Source of the DNA: Laburnicola sp. R22_1
Taxonomy: Eukaryota; Ascomycota; Dothideomycetes; Pleosporales; Didymosphaeriaceae
Reading direction: 5' to 3'
Assembly (NCBI GenBank): GCA_014281115.1
Contig: JACONQ010000021.1
Location: forward strand, 1,240,001-1,304,000
Length of the DNA stretch: 64,000 nucleotides
Below, one piece after another: positions 35,822 to 47,200 of this stretch (its first letter is position 1; the number at the start of each line of letters is the position of its first letter). A program made the translations under genes and the position numbers. Under the pieces are notes generated by a model. The model was not told the DNA's origin, did not search any database, and saw only the letters and a program-made list of their open reading frames with translations.

Positions 35822-36360
35822 AGCTGGTGCCCGATCGGCTCTTAAGGATTTAATAGGCGGTTTCTTTCTTCTGGCACACACAACTTAATCTAACTTTCTA
35901 CTAAGCCCCGATTAGGACTGGGTTCTCCCACAATAGTAGTATATATAAGAAGCTCTTACGCGATATATATAAGGCAGGCCTAAGAAAGCTTAAGGCTAAT
36001 AGCTTTAAGAGTAAGGCTAATAAGAAAGAGTAGAAGGACTTTCGCAATAGTGTAGGCAATATAGGTCTAACTACTAAGGGGCTAGTAATAGTTACTAATA
36101 AGGAATAGTTATAAGTTTATTACACTTATTTATTACATACCTTTGCTAATAATTATTAGTTGCTGCAAGCCTAGTCCTTCTACTAACCTTATTAACTATA
36201 GCAAGGATAGTATGCTTAATAGCAATAAGGCGTATATTAAGGGGAATAATAATAAAAAGTGTAAAGAGGAAATTAAGGATAATAGAGAGAAGCTTAAGGC
36301 TTATTTCTAGGAGCTGTAGATAGATACAACTCTAATATTATAAATAAGGATATAGACTTT
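35822..36360. other. Spacer between family E element and hAT remnant
   Basis: The first about 110 bases (35822-35935) are GC-balanced, then the sequence becomes AT-rich. I see no gene. Small open frames here are short and lack recognisable content. Confidence 0.45.
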
Positions 36361-36363
36361 AAA

Positions 36364-36539
36364 GGTTTCTTAGACTTTAGGGGCTTAGATACTAAGGGGA
36401 GTTTAGATAATAAGGGGGGCTTAGGTGCTAAGGGGGTTTTAGACAATAAGGAGATTTTAGATAATAAGGGGGTTTTAGACAATAAGGGAGTTTTAGACAA
36501 TAAGGGGGACTTAAGTGCTAAGAAGGTTTTAGATAATAA
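36364..36539. repeat. 18-bp minisatellite
   Basis: About ten tandem units of GGGGTTTTAGAYAATAAG-like sequence (18 bases, six codons). On the plus strand a unit reads Gly-Val-Leu-Asp-Asn-Lys. On the minus strand an ORF at 36294-36500 reads Ser-Lys-Thr-Pro-Leu-Leu repeats. The unit length divisible by three suggests the array arose inside a coding region. Confidence 0.8.
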
Positions 36540-36839
36540 TTAGCGCGTAAGATAAGATAAGCTAGCATTATAGTTTTGCTATAGCTAATTATTATAGCTA
36601 ATAATTATATACTAGTTGCTAAGAATACTACCTATAGTAGTATAGTAATAAGCAAATTACTACCTAAAACTAACTTTATAACAAAGGGCTATATACTAGT
36701 CTAGATTTAAAACTAACTTCTTATTAGTATACTATGTGCTGCACACTATTTCTAGCTAATCTTAATATTAGTTAAATACTACTATAGTTAATAATATAGA
36801 ATTTAGTTTGTCCTATCCTTTTCTTAAACTACTATTCTC

Positions 36840-39250
36840 TTAAATAACTATTTAACTAGTTATTACGTCTTTTTATTACACTAATATTCTTAAGTGCTAT
36901 ATTAAGTGCCACACCTATCTTAGAAATTTATATACAGCCCTATATTAATAAACTAGTTGCCCTACTACTAGATGCTCTCCTTAGATATAGAATCCTAGCC
37001 CTATAGGCTAATAGGTTAGAAAGTAGGATAATTTGTCTTATCTAACGTCCCCCATTAGACTTTTAAGAGTTAGAGATAGAAAAAAAGACATTTGCTATAT
37101 AGGACGCGTAGTAGTCTAATACTTAATAGGCTAAAAATAAACAAACTTATAACCTACACTAAAACTCTTACCTTTATATAGGTATTATCTAGACTATATT
37201 CTAAAAGGATATAAAGTATCTCTTTAGTTATCTATATATATTCTATCTTAACTATGGCTATACACTATAACATCTAAGTGTTAACTCTACTAGTACTTAG
37301 CTAATTAGTACTAAGCACCTTATTAACTATATAAGGTCCTAAGTATATACATAGTAGAATAAGCCTATTTATAAAAGGACTTTTACTTCTTAGTTTAAAA
37401 AAAACCAGATAGCTATTTTATATTCGGTATATTCTTTATAGGTATTTAAAACTAAACTTATATAAGCAGTAATTAATAATAACTAGTCCTTCTAAATAGT
37501 AGAGCAACTATCCTTTTAACGCTTTCTTTATTTCCTTAGGCCTAACGCTGTAATAACTAGCTAATATAGGTTCTACTAGATATTTCTAAATAAATTTAAC
37601 GCTACTAAGGTAGCTATTCTTAGCGACATTAGTAGGGTAACTAAACTCTCTATCTTGCTTAACGCGTAGTCTGCGGCTAATTATCTTAGCTTCCTAGCTA
37701 TTAATAGTTACTATACTAATAACGCTTAGTAGCTTAAGAAGAAGCTACTTAACTTTATACTAATACGTGGCAGCTATACTAAAGTATTAATAGTATTAGA
37801 GATACTATAGATCCTTAAGGATATAGGAACTGCGCAGAAGTCCCTAGCAATTATATATAATAATACTAGTAATAATAGCACCCTAGCTTAGAGCGTCTAG
37901 CACAAACTATTAGAGAAGAATATTACCTAAAACTAAAAAGAGAATATAATTCTATATCTTGCTTATATTATTAACCTTATAGTTTAAGATATTATTTATT
38001 ACCTTAAGTTATTAGCGCCTATTAATCTTAATTCTAGAGAGACGCTATAGCAACAATATGTAAATAAAATTCAGGCGTAAATATCTATCCTAAATTTCCT
38101 TTATAGGGTACGTTAGCTATTATTATAGAAAGTTATTATAGAAAGTTATTATAGAAAGTTATTATAGAAAGTTATTATAGAAAGTTATTATAGAAAGTTA
38201 TTATAGAAAGTTATTATAGAAAGTTATTATAGAAAGTTATTATAGAAAGTTATTATAGAAAGTTATTATAGACTAACTAGCGCGCAGCTCTATACTATTT
38301 GCATCGCAATTAACTAGTTACTATAGTAATTTAAGCAATTTCTTGTAATGTAGAGCAATACACTACTAAAGAAGTAATTATTTATAATTTAAAATATCTA
38401 AATAAAATAGAACTCTACACATAATATGTGTAAGCGCACACTAAAGCTTTAGGCAAATAATAATATATAGCTAAAGAAGAAGATTATAATAAAGACAACT
38501 AAGAGATTAAACACTTCTACTTATAGCGACACTATAAAGGCAGACTTTAAAGATCTTAAGAAACTTTAACTATTAGCTCTAGAATAGTTGCATCTTAAGT
38601 TAATTACCTCTATACTCTAAAAGTTTAAGGAGGCTATAAACTTCCTAAGCGAGAACTAAAAACTCTAGGTCCTATATATTTAGCTTATGTATAACTAGCT
38701 CTTTAATTTTCTAGATAAGATAAATAATAAGCTTATTAAAGAGTTAAATAATATTAAATAGCTAGAAGCTCTATAGGCTATAGCTAAGATAGGACGAGAA
38801 AAGTTGTGCAAGTATTACTTAAGGATAGGTAGAGAGAAGAGTTTCTTATTTAACTATATAATAATATTAGATTTTTGCAAAAGCTTACAGCGTATAGGAT
38901 ATTATAATTATAGCTATTTATTATATTTATATACTAATAGTTGTATAGAATAAAATATAACAGATCTAGAACAAGTATACATACTACTAATAGTTTCTAG
39001 AGTACCTTAATTGCTATAATAGCTTAATAGCTAGGGATCTTACTCTAGTCTTAAATACTAACCTAAAATAGTTGCAAGGTAGTAAATAGTTTTAAAAGCC
39101 TTCTTTGCTATCTAGTTTATAGTCTAGTAGCCTCTCTACCTTTAGTTAAAGTTTAGCTATGCTAGATATTAATTATAACTTAGGCCTAACTTAAATAAAA
39201 GGAGAAATGTACCTAAGTACTCCTATAGTTAAAAAGAGTAATAGATTTAA
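36840..39250 (+). pseudogene. hAT-superfamily transposase, RIP-degraded
   Basis: A plus-strand frame beginning near 37.0 kb resembles hAT transposases. At 37520-38050 it reads RFLYFLRPNAVITS, LNKFNATKVAILSDISRV, LSILLNA (family: LLLDAW), LSFLAINSYY, LLNFILIRGSYT, LAIIYNNTSNN (family: TxDNASNN) and NIILYLAYIINLIV. The C-terminal dimerisation (hATC) part is visible near 38.76-38.88 kb (AKIGREKLCKYYLRIGREK). Two Asp of the catalytic core have become Asn. TAA/TAG replace Gln/Trp. Terminal inverted repeats were not found, so the element limits are unknown. A 13-bp array (38126-38268) lies within the frame. Confidence 0.72.
38126..38268. repeat. 13-bp tandem array inside the hAT remnant
   Basis: Eleven perfect head-to-tail copies of TAGAAAGTTATTA (143 bases), with partial units on both sides. 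The copies are identical, unlike the mutated surroundings, so the expansion is recent and postdates RIP. Confidence 0.92.
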
Positions 39251-39399
39251 TATACTAGCATAGTAGAAAGTTTATTATATATTTTACTTCTAACTTGCGT
39301 AGGTTATAAAAGATATTCTAGTAGTGTAGATTTTATAGGTGGGTGTTAAGCGCGTCTTTAACACTAGTAGAGATATAATTAGGAATTAAAGACACAATC

Positions 39400-39579
39400 T
39401 GTAAGATAGTGGAGATTATAGTAATTCATAGTAATATGGGTTGACTATGAGAAAAGAGGTGTGTCATTACTATGGAGGACCGAGGGCCTGAAGGTGTATG
39501 GGTGAGGCTAGGCATAAGGTTATTCCGGCCGAGGTCATGTGACCAAGAACCGACTATACAGCCATGCGGCAGTCTTACA
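39400..39579 (-). repeat. Solo LTR of Copia 1 type
   Basis: A 180-bp sequence with ends TGTAAGA...TCTTACA, flanked on both sides by the 5-bp duplication CAATC (39395-39399 and 39580-39584). It matches the 3' LTR at 23343-23524 in inverse orientation, including the well-conserved GACCTCGGCCGGAATAACC segment. No internal sequence is present, as expected after recombination between the two LTRs of a full element. Confidence 0.92.
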
Positions 39580-39584
39580 CAATC

Positions 39585-41364
39585 TTACTGCTTAAACAAT
39601 TTAAACGGTTATAATAGTTAAGTTTACAATAGCTAATAAGTAATTTATAAAGTTATTAGATTCTAATATAGGGGAGGATAATTTAGGAGATATAGCGCTA
39701 TTAGATAAGAGGAATAATTTATATAAGCTACTAGCTAATAAGAAGACTATTAAAACTATATAAGGTTCTAAGGTTTTAGATAGCAAGCCACTAACTCCTT
39801 TCTACTAGGGGTAGCCACTGCGAAAGCGGTTAAGGCCTTAGCGCTATCGCAGTATTAGCAATAATAAGATATAATAAATATACGTATTAATAGCAAAATA
39901 GCGTTAATTTTACTTTTACTTAGATTTCTTTTCTTATACACCTTTAGAAAGTAACTAAAGTTACTAATCTTATTACTATTAATTTTATATAATGTAAGTT
40001 ACGCAACCCTAATAGGTACCCTAACCTAATCTACACCTAGAAGTCTATACAGTCTAATCTAACCTAATCTATACCTAAGGTCTATGCAATCCTAACCTAA
40101 CTTATATCTAGGGTCTATGCGACCCTAACCTAACTCTATACCTAAGCTAGATATCCCAAACCTATTTATTAGCCTAGTAAAGATATAGTAATAAAATAAA
40201 GAATTAGTCTAGTATATTTAACTAAGGAACTAGGTGTAGTATAGGTATATTAAAGCTAAGATAATAGTATAAAAGCTACGTATTTATTTACTTAATATAA
40301 AAATAGAAAAGGGTATAGTATATACTATTAGTAAGTCTAAAGTAGAATAAAGATTTATAGAAGCTTATAAGCTAGAATAGCAAGATAGTAGGTAGTAAGC
40401 TTTACCCTTTTAACTATAGTAGCCTAACTTAAAATAGATAAGAGAATTAGTTTTAGCAGCTATAAGCGCCTAAAATCTAAGTAGAATAAATAGATAAGTA
40501 GCGTTATAATATAATATTACTTCTATAGCAAATATATTATAAGAGGCAAAGTAATCTAAGCTAAAATAGGGGCAAAAAGTAAAGAGTATATAGTCTACCT
40601 TTTACTATGTTATATATAAGGTAGTGCGTTATAGGCTAAGGCGCTAGACTATACTATAAAAAAGAGACCTATTCTTTCTTTAATTATAGCTAGCGTAGAA
40701 GTTAAAGTAAAAAAAAGATAGGCTAGAAGAGAAGAGAAAGAGGCGTCTTAATTATAGTTTAGTTATAAATAGGAGTCTAGAAGTGTGTTATTAAGTAATA
40801 GGGCTTTAGCGCATATAAAGGCTTAAGATAGACTAGTCTATTATAAAAGAGAATATAGATATAGATATAAATAGGGATAATAGGGTGGTAATAATAAAAG
40901 GAGAAATAGGCGCTATAGACAAGGCAGTTCTAAACCTTCTAAGTAGGCAACTAGATTTAAGAAAAATACCTTACAAAGAATAATTAGATAGGCAAAGAAA
41001 GGGCAGTTAGTATAGGTAAAAGAATATAAGGATATAAGTAAAGAGAAAAGAAAGAGAAAATAATAGTAGGGAAGAGAGCACTTTTATAATAAAATATTAA
41101 AGTTAATTATCTATTTAGGCGTAGCGTAGAACTATAAGTAAGGCCTAGATTGCCTAAATAAAATGCCTCTATTTCCTAATATAGGCTTGCTGTCTAATAA
41201 TTTACTCTATTAATATAGTGCCTAACTCTAGACTTAACTTTATAAAAGTCTTATATTTCTATATTTCTTTTAGTACAACCTTAAAGGTAATACTTATTAT
41301 TAAAAGGTAGTAGTCTCTATTCTTAACTCTAGACCTAGGGTCTATAATTAGATTTCTGTAAGAT
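39585..41364. other. AT-rich spacer
   Basis: AT-rich DNA between the solo LTR and the chromovirus. It contains a telomere-like tandem array (40005-40146). A better-preserved segment at 41.2-41.36 kb precedes the chromovirus LTR. I recognise no gene. Confidence 0.5.
40005..40146. repeat. About 33-37 bp tandem repeat with CCTAACCTAA cores
   Basis: Four diverged units, each with CCTAACCTAA and then TCTATACCTA, separated by GTCTATGC. The CCTAA cores resemble the fungal telomere repeat (CCCTAA), but they occur only two per unit, so this is a minisatellite, not a telomere tract. Confidence 0.7.
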
Positions 41365-41537
41365 TGTGAGTATAATGCTTAATCTATTAATTTACTACTA
41401 AGGCAATTCTTTAAAAAAAGGAAAGTAGGTCTAAAGGCTACAAGGCCTAAGAAGAAAACTCTAATCTAGTCAAGGCTAATCTAGGCTAGTCTAGGGCAAC
41501 TAGGGGGTTACGCTGCCATAGGGGACGCGTTATAACA
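41365..41537 (-). repeat. 3' LTR of chromovirus
   Basis: 173 bases with the same length and order as 48641-48813. The two differ at a limited number of sites, mostly C/T and G/A, consistent with RIP after insertion. Confidence 0.9.
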
Positions 41538-41998
41538 AAGCTCCCTTTTTTTAAAGGACCTTAACTCTAAGGTCGCCAGAGAAATTTTCCTAAATAGGCT
41601 AGCTAAGCTCGCTTAACTAGCCTATTTTAGACTAGCGTACCTTTATAAGTTTACTCCTAGCCCTACTACTTTATTACCTCTTCTCTCTACTCTCTCTATA
41701 TTGCCACTTATTCTAGCGTAAGTACCCCCTAGGATAGACGCTCCTAGTAGGCTCCGATAAGAGTAATCTAGGGTAATCTAGGCCCCTTCTAGGCTAAAAC
41801 ACCCCTAATCTGGGGTTTTCTCGGGCCTATGGGGGGTCCCCCTATACCTATCTAGGCTTGTCAAGAGCTAACAACGCTTAACAGTCTGCTTTAACATCGC
41901 CTAATTCTTTTTTTCGACCTATTCGATCTTCTCAGAACAGCCTCAGCCCTAGTTAAGCCCGATCTAGACCTATCTAGCCCTATCTTACCCTTATTAAG

Positions 41999-43020
41999 AT
42001 GTCTAGTACTTTGCAGTAGGTAAAAAAAATAGTCTAGAATAATACACTTATTATAACAAACCCCTATATAACCTGCCTCTAGAGTCTAGTAAATAAGCTT
42101 TATAATAATAAAGTTAAGAAAGTTTATCCTTACTAGTTTTTCTAAGAGGACTACAGAGCTCTATAGGACTATAAGACCTATATCTTAAATAGCGTTATTA
42201 ACCCTAGCCAGAATAATTTTATACTTAAGTGCGTTAAGTATGCTAACGCTAGTTAGAATTGTTTCTAGGTAAGTAGGGCCAATCTAGGCATATCTAGGCC
42301 TCTCTAGGGTTCTTAAGGGCCCCCTAACGTATTTAGGTTCCCTAGCGTCTTGTCTCTAAGCTCTAGGCCGCCATAAAGCTTATCCTCCCGGATCCTAGCA
42401 GCCTTTGTCTTACTAAGGCCGAATTAGACGTAAGGGTATTAAAGGAGATTCCTAAGGTCCCTAAGAGTTCTAAGGCCCCCTAGCCTATCTTGCCTCCCCT
42501 TAAGAAGGCTTCTATTTAGTTGTAAAAGGTCTTTAAGAATATCTAAATATAAGTTTTTCCTATCTAGGCCTATTAAGGCCTCCTAAGGCTAATTTTGGGG
42601 TAGCTATACTAAGGACAAGTACGCTGGCAACAAGGACACTCCGCTGCACTCTAGCCAGGCCAACTTTCCTACTAATAGCTTCCTTCCCCTTAGGCTTACT
42701 AAGAAGAAGAAGGCTAAGGCCAAGAAGAATTAGAAGTGTTTAGCGGATAATAACGTAGGCGGTCTTGCGGGTACTCTGTGTAAGCAGACTAGAGGTAGAG
42801 GTAAGGTAGTAGGCAATACTAATCTCTTTACTGTTAAGGTAATCTAAACTTCCTAAGCCCTATCTAGGGTAATCTAGGCTAACTAATATTAGGCTCGCTT
42901 AGGTGCGCTTAAGAACGCGTTAGACTTTTTAGTTAAGAGGGTGCAGCTAGGTTCTAAGGCTTTAGAGCGTGCAAAGAGGGATTTCGAGTTATTGTAGCAG
43001 CAGGTGCGCACTTAGGATTA
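41999..43020 (+). pseudogene. Opposite-strand degenerate gene inside the chromovirus
   Basis: On the plus strand, antisense to gag-pol, ATG 41999 opens a frame of about 90 codons in which every stop is TAA/TAG at likely Gln sites (SLVNKLYNNKVKKVYPY, NSVINPS, FILKCVKYANAS, then a Cys). It ends at a canonical intron donor GTAAGT (42269). Further plus-strand coding-like segments follow: TKKKKAKAKKN near 42.70 kb and a coiled-coil-like stretch LVKRVQLGSKALERAKRDFE near 42.93-42.99 kb ending at TAG. The family is unknown to me. It lies between the chromodomain and the 3' LTR, where accessory genes of LTR elements can sit. The exon structure is inferred. Confidence 0.45.
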
Positions 43021-43499
43021 GAATCCTTAGGCTTTCTAGGCCTGTTTGGCCCTTTCTAGCGTTTTCCTAGTCTGAGATACCCCCCTTTTAGTGTTTACTG
43101 CCTCCCTTTAGCTTTTAGAAGGGGCTAAGGGCCTTGTTTAGCCTTGTTTATAGGTCTAGAGAGGTAGCTTTAGCCTAGTTTGGCCTTAATTAGGCTTGTT
43201 CGTAGTTAGCTCTCTAGTTTATAGATCTTAGACGCTAATTAGTTTAGATTCTTAGTAGAGAAGCTTTTCTATACTTTGCTCTTATAATCCTTTATATTAT
43301 ATGTTTATAATAGTATTTTTGCCTATTTTACAACACTATTACTTCTTAGAGTCCGCGATTGCGTACTATTGCTTGCCTATCTACCTACTAGGGCTAGTCT
43401 AGACTAATCTAGGCCTTTCTAAGGTTATCTCTACCCCTCCTTGTTTTGGAGGGCGACTCTAGCCTCTGCGTAGCCTATGGGCCTTTTTTAGGGCCTATC

Positions 43500-46400
43500 T
43501 TTACCTCTAATGGGTTTGCGTTCTTTATAAAGCCTGTGCGCTTAAAGAAAGTCTTTATTACTATTTTAGAAATGTCTTTTACTAGTAACTATTAGTTTTC
43601 TTTATTATTATACCCTTTTTACTTTACTTTGTATAGCCACCTACTATTCTCTTTTATTCTACCCTTAATTTGTTTAACTAGGTATATATCTAAACCTATC
43701 TGTGGTACTATAATCTTAGGGGGACTTTACTCTCGCTGTATAAGTCTCTTTAAGGCTAATCGCTCTAGTAGGCACACGTGGAACACTAGGTAGATCTAGA
43801 AGTTCTTAGGCAGGCTTAGTTCGTACGCCTAATCCCCTACTTAGTGTAGAACTTTGTAGGGACCCTAGTACTTATAGTCTAGCTTTTTTTTTAGCCTTAA
43901 TAAGGTTAGGTTCTATATATTAAGGTAGACTATATCTTCTATAGTAAACTCTACTAGTTTGTGCTTAGAGTTATATGCCTTTATCTAGTAAGCCTAAGCT
44001 TTTATTATAGTTTTTTATATAACAGCCCTTATCTAGGCTATTCTAGTCACGTTAGTAATAGCCTAAGGTGCGTTACCCCTTAATTAGAGTTTTTTAGTCA
44101 CACTAGTGGTTAGTAGGTCGTATCTATATATAGCCTAGAAAGGCGACTTTTCTATAGAGCTGTGTACGCTATTATTGTATAAGTACTCTGCCTCTAATAG
44201 TAATAAGGCCTAATTGTCCTGCTTATAATTGCAGAAGACTTATAGGTACTACTCTAGCGTCTAGTTTTGCCTCTTAGTCTGCCTATCTGTCTATAGGTAA
44301 AAGGCAGTTAAAAGTAGCTATTTTAACCCTAAGCACTGCGTAAAGGTGCTCTAGTATCCTAATATAAATAGGCTACCCCTATCTATTACTATTAACCTTA
44401 GGAGACTATAGAGCTATATAATGTTCTACTAAAAGATTTTAGCCAACTTTACTATAGTTATGTTCTTATAAATAGCTATATAGTGGGCTATCTTACTAAA
44501 GCAATCTACAATTACTAGTATACTATTATACTTATAGTTACGCACCCTACTCTTAGAAAAATCTATAATTATATTTATTGTTATATTTTACTAGGAACCT
44601 ATTAGAATTAGTAAGCTATTAAGTTAGCCATACTATGCGTGTCTAGTAGGCTTAACCCTTACACAGGCCTTATAAGTTAGGACGTAATTCTTAATAAACT
44701 AATAGGCCTTAGGTTACTAGAACTTTTTCTAGACAATATCGAGTGTTCTTATAAAACTAAAATGACCTGCCAGCGGATTATTATAATATTATCTTAAGGT
44801 TTTAATCCTAACGCTAGCCAGCACGTATAGGCGACTATTAAACTAGAGTAGATAACTCTTAATTAGGCTCTACCACTCTATCTATAGTGGGCGATCCTCT
44901 ATAGGGTGCGAGAGACTCGCTCTTACCCTAACTACTATTAGGTCGCTTATTATCTCTTTAGAGATAGCTTAAAGCAAGGGGTTTTTAAATTTCCCTTATT
45001 GCGTATCCTCTAGGATAGGTCTTTTTCTAGATTGCGCAATCCGCGCGATGGCTACTAGCCTAGGCTCTTCTAGCCTCTCCTGGGGTGTTTTAGCTCCCCT
45101 AAGCTTTAGCTTACTTTAAAGCTCTCTAAGCAGCCTTCCTTAGAAACTATCTATCCTATTAGGCCTTTTTGCTCCTTTTAACTTGTAGTTAGGCCTTCTT
45201 AAGGGTCCGTCTGCTAGGTTTATTTTCCCTAGGCGGTATCTAATCCTAAAATTAAATAAGACGAGCTATTTAGCCTATTAGGTCTAGCGTTAGGTTAGGA
45301 CTTTAGTTGTTATAAACCCCTATAGGTTGGCATAATTTATTAGGAGCTCTACCTGCTCTATAGTGCCTTCTAAGTAGTGCCTTTAGTGTTTAAAGGCTTT
45401 TACTATTGTAAGCAGTTTTCTATTATACGTATTGTAATTACGCTTAGCCTGGCTTATCTTATACAAGTAGAAGGTAACTAGGTGCTATTATTCCTTTCCT
45501 TAGGGCCCTAGGTGTAGTTAACTTAAGATGCCAGATATTGCGTATCTAGAGGCGTTGGTCTCTACCCTTAAGGGCAATTTAGGATTAAAATAGTCTAGTA
45601 AGGGCCTACTAGTAAAGCTTTGCTTTAGTTGCTTAAACGCAGCCTAAGTCTCGCTTAATAGGGCAATAGGTACTAATTTCTTCTTATGTTATTAGTGACT
45701 ACTATAGGCCGACCCTTTTAGTCGCTAGGTAAGTATATGTAGGGGGCTTGCGACTCTTAAAAATGCTTTAATAAATCTTTAGTAGTAATTAGCAAAGCCT
45801 AGGAAAATTCTTATATTCCGTACTAACTTAGGCTCTGGCCACTTTTATATACTCTTAACTCTGTCCCCTTTTATATATACGCCCTTTGGGCTTACTATAA
45901 ACCCTAGGTAGCCTACCTCTTAGGTGTAGAACTTATACTTAGAGAGTTTAGCATATAGCTTATGCTAAATAAGCCAATTTAGCACTATCTTCACGTGTTT
46001 AACGTGTTCATCCTTACTCTAGAAATATATAAGGATGTTATCTAAGTATATAATACAATAGACGTTAAGTAAGTCTAATAGCGCACTATTAATATAGCTC
46101 TAAAAGACTATAGGAGTATTAGTTAACCCAAAGGGCATTACTATGTACTTGTAGTAGCCATATCTAGTCTAGAATACTATCTTCTATTTGTCGCCTGCCT
46201 TAATTTGTACATAGTAATAGGCATCCCTTAGGTCTAATTTAGTGTATATAATAGCGGATTCTAGCTAGTCTAGTGACTTTTAGATTAGTGGGAGTAAGTA
46301 ATAGTTTTTTATAGTTACCGCGTTTAGTCTATAGTAATTTACGTATAATTATAATTCCCTATCCTTCTTCTTTGTAAAAAGGATTAGTGCTTCTGCTTTT

Positions 46401-47200
46401 AATTTTAAGTGGCGTATCTAGCCTATTTTAAGATTCCTCTTAATATACTCCTTTAAGACCTGTGTCTCTAGTGCTAATAGGCTATAGAGTGGTCTAAAGG
46501 ATACCTTCTTACCTGCCTTAATATTAATAGACATCTTATAAGGCCTGTGGTCTGCTAGTAGGGCGGCGTCCGCTTCTAAGAAGGCTTCTTCGAACCTCCC
46601 TTAGTAAACCTTGGGTAGAGCAGTCTCGTTTAGACCGAATTAGCCTAGGCTAACTCTATACATAATAAAATAGTTATTGTTAGTGTTCTTGGCAATAATC
46701 GCGAATTGTTGTAGCCCCTTTATAGCGACCTTCTAGAATTTGCGCTTACTATTATTAAATCGCAATATATAAGTAGTAAAGTTGGGTAGTAGATTCTATT
46801 TAATTAACTAGGGCATTCCTAGCACTATATCGAACTCTTTAATATCCCCTACAATAAATTCGTCTAATCTAGCCTAGGTTTGCCCATAGCTATCTGTTAT
46901 TACGTAGGCCAGCTTAATCTAGCCTTAAACCTCTAATTTAACTCTGTTTAGGACCTTGTAAGTCTAGTTTATATTCGCTTTTAGTTAGACTATAACTCTC
47001 TTTACTATCTTAGTACTAACAAAGTTAGCCTCTGTGCTATAGTCTACTAGGGCCCTTACTTTAAAGGAGCCCGCTACTATTTAGATAACTCCTTCTAGGG
47101 CAATTAGGAACCCTTTAGTCTTGCGAGAGCCTCTTGCCTTTAAGGTAGCTATAGTAAGCAATCTTTGTCTCTCTGTGTATATAATAGAGCCTATTAGTCT
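43500..47200 (-). pseudogene. Chromovirus Pol (protease-RT-RNase H-integrase-chromodomain)
   Basis: Minus-strand frame. Protease region near 47.0 kb (ALVDYSTEANFV). Reverse transcriptase: LYVNYYRLNAVTIKNYYLLPLI (about 46.34 kb), KLDLRDAYY, MPFGLTNTPIVF, and active-site box YLDN at 46037-46048 instead of YLDD. Then HVKIVLNWL, EVGYLGFIVSPKGV and RIFLGFANYY. RNase H: LRVETNASRYAISGILS (about 45.55 kb), with Asn for Asp. The integrase spans about 44.9-43.8 kb. Chromodomain-like end: NSRWLYKVK, stop, KGYNNKEN (43560-43690), where the family has VKWKGY. Chromodomains target integration to modified histones. Stops and active-site losses make it dead. Confidence 0.85.

Noticed and set aside
34479..35881. 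Short minus-strand ORFs 34479-34673 and 35636-35881
   Set aside because: They overlap the ends of the family E element in other frames than its transposase, with no supporting pattern.
36364..36539. Tandem repeats that might suggest a CRISPR array
   Set aside because: Units are contiguous with no unique spacers, and the genome is eukaryotic. The same applies to 30442-30712, 38126-38268 and 62797-62873.
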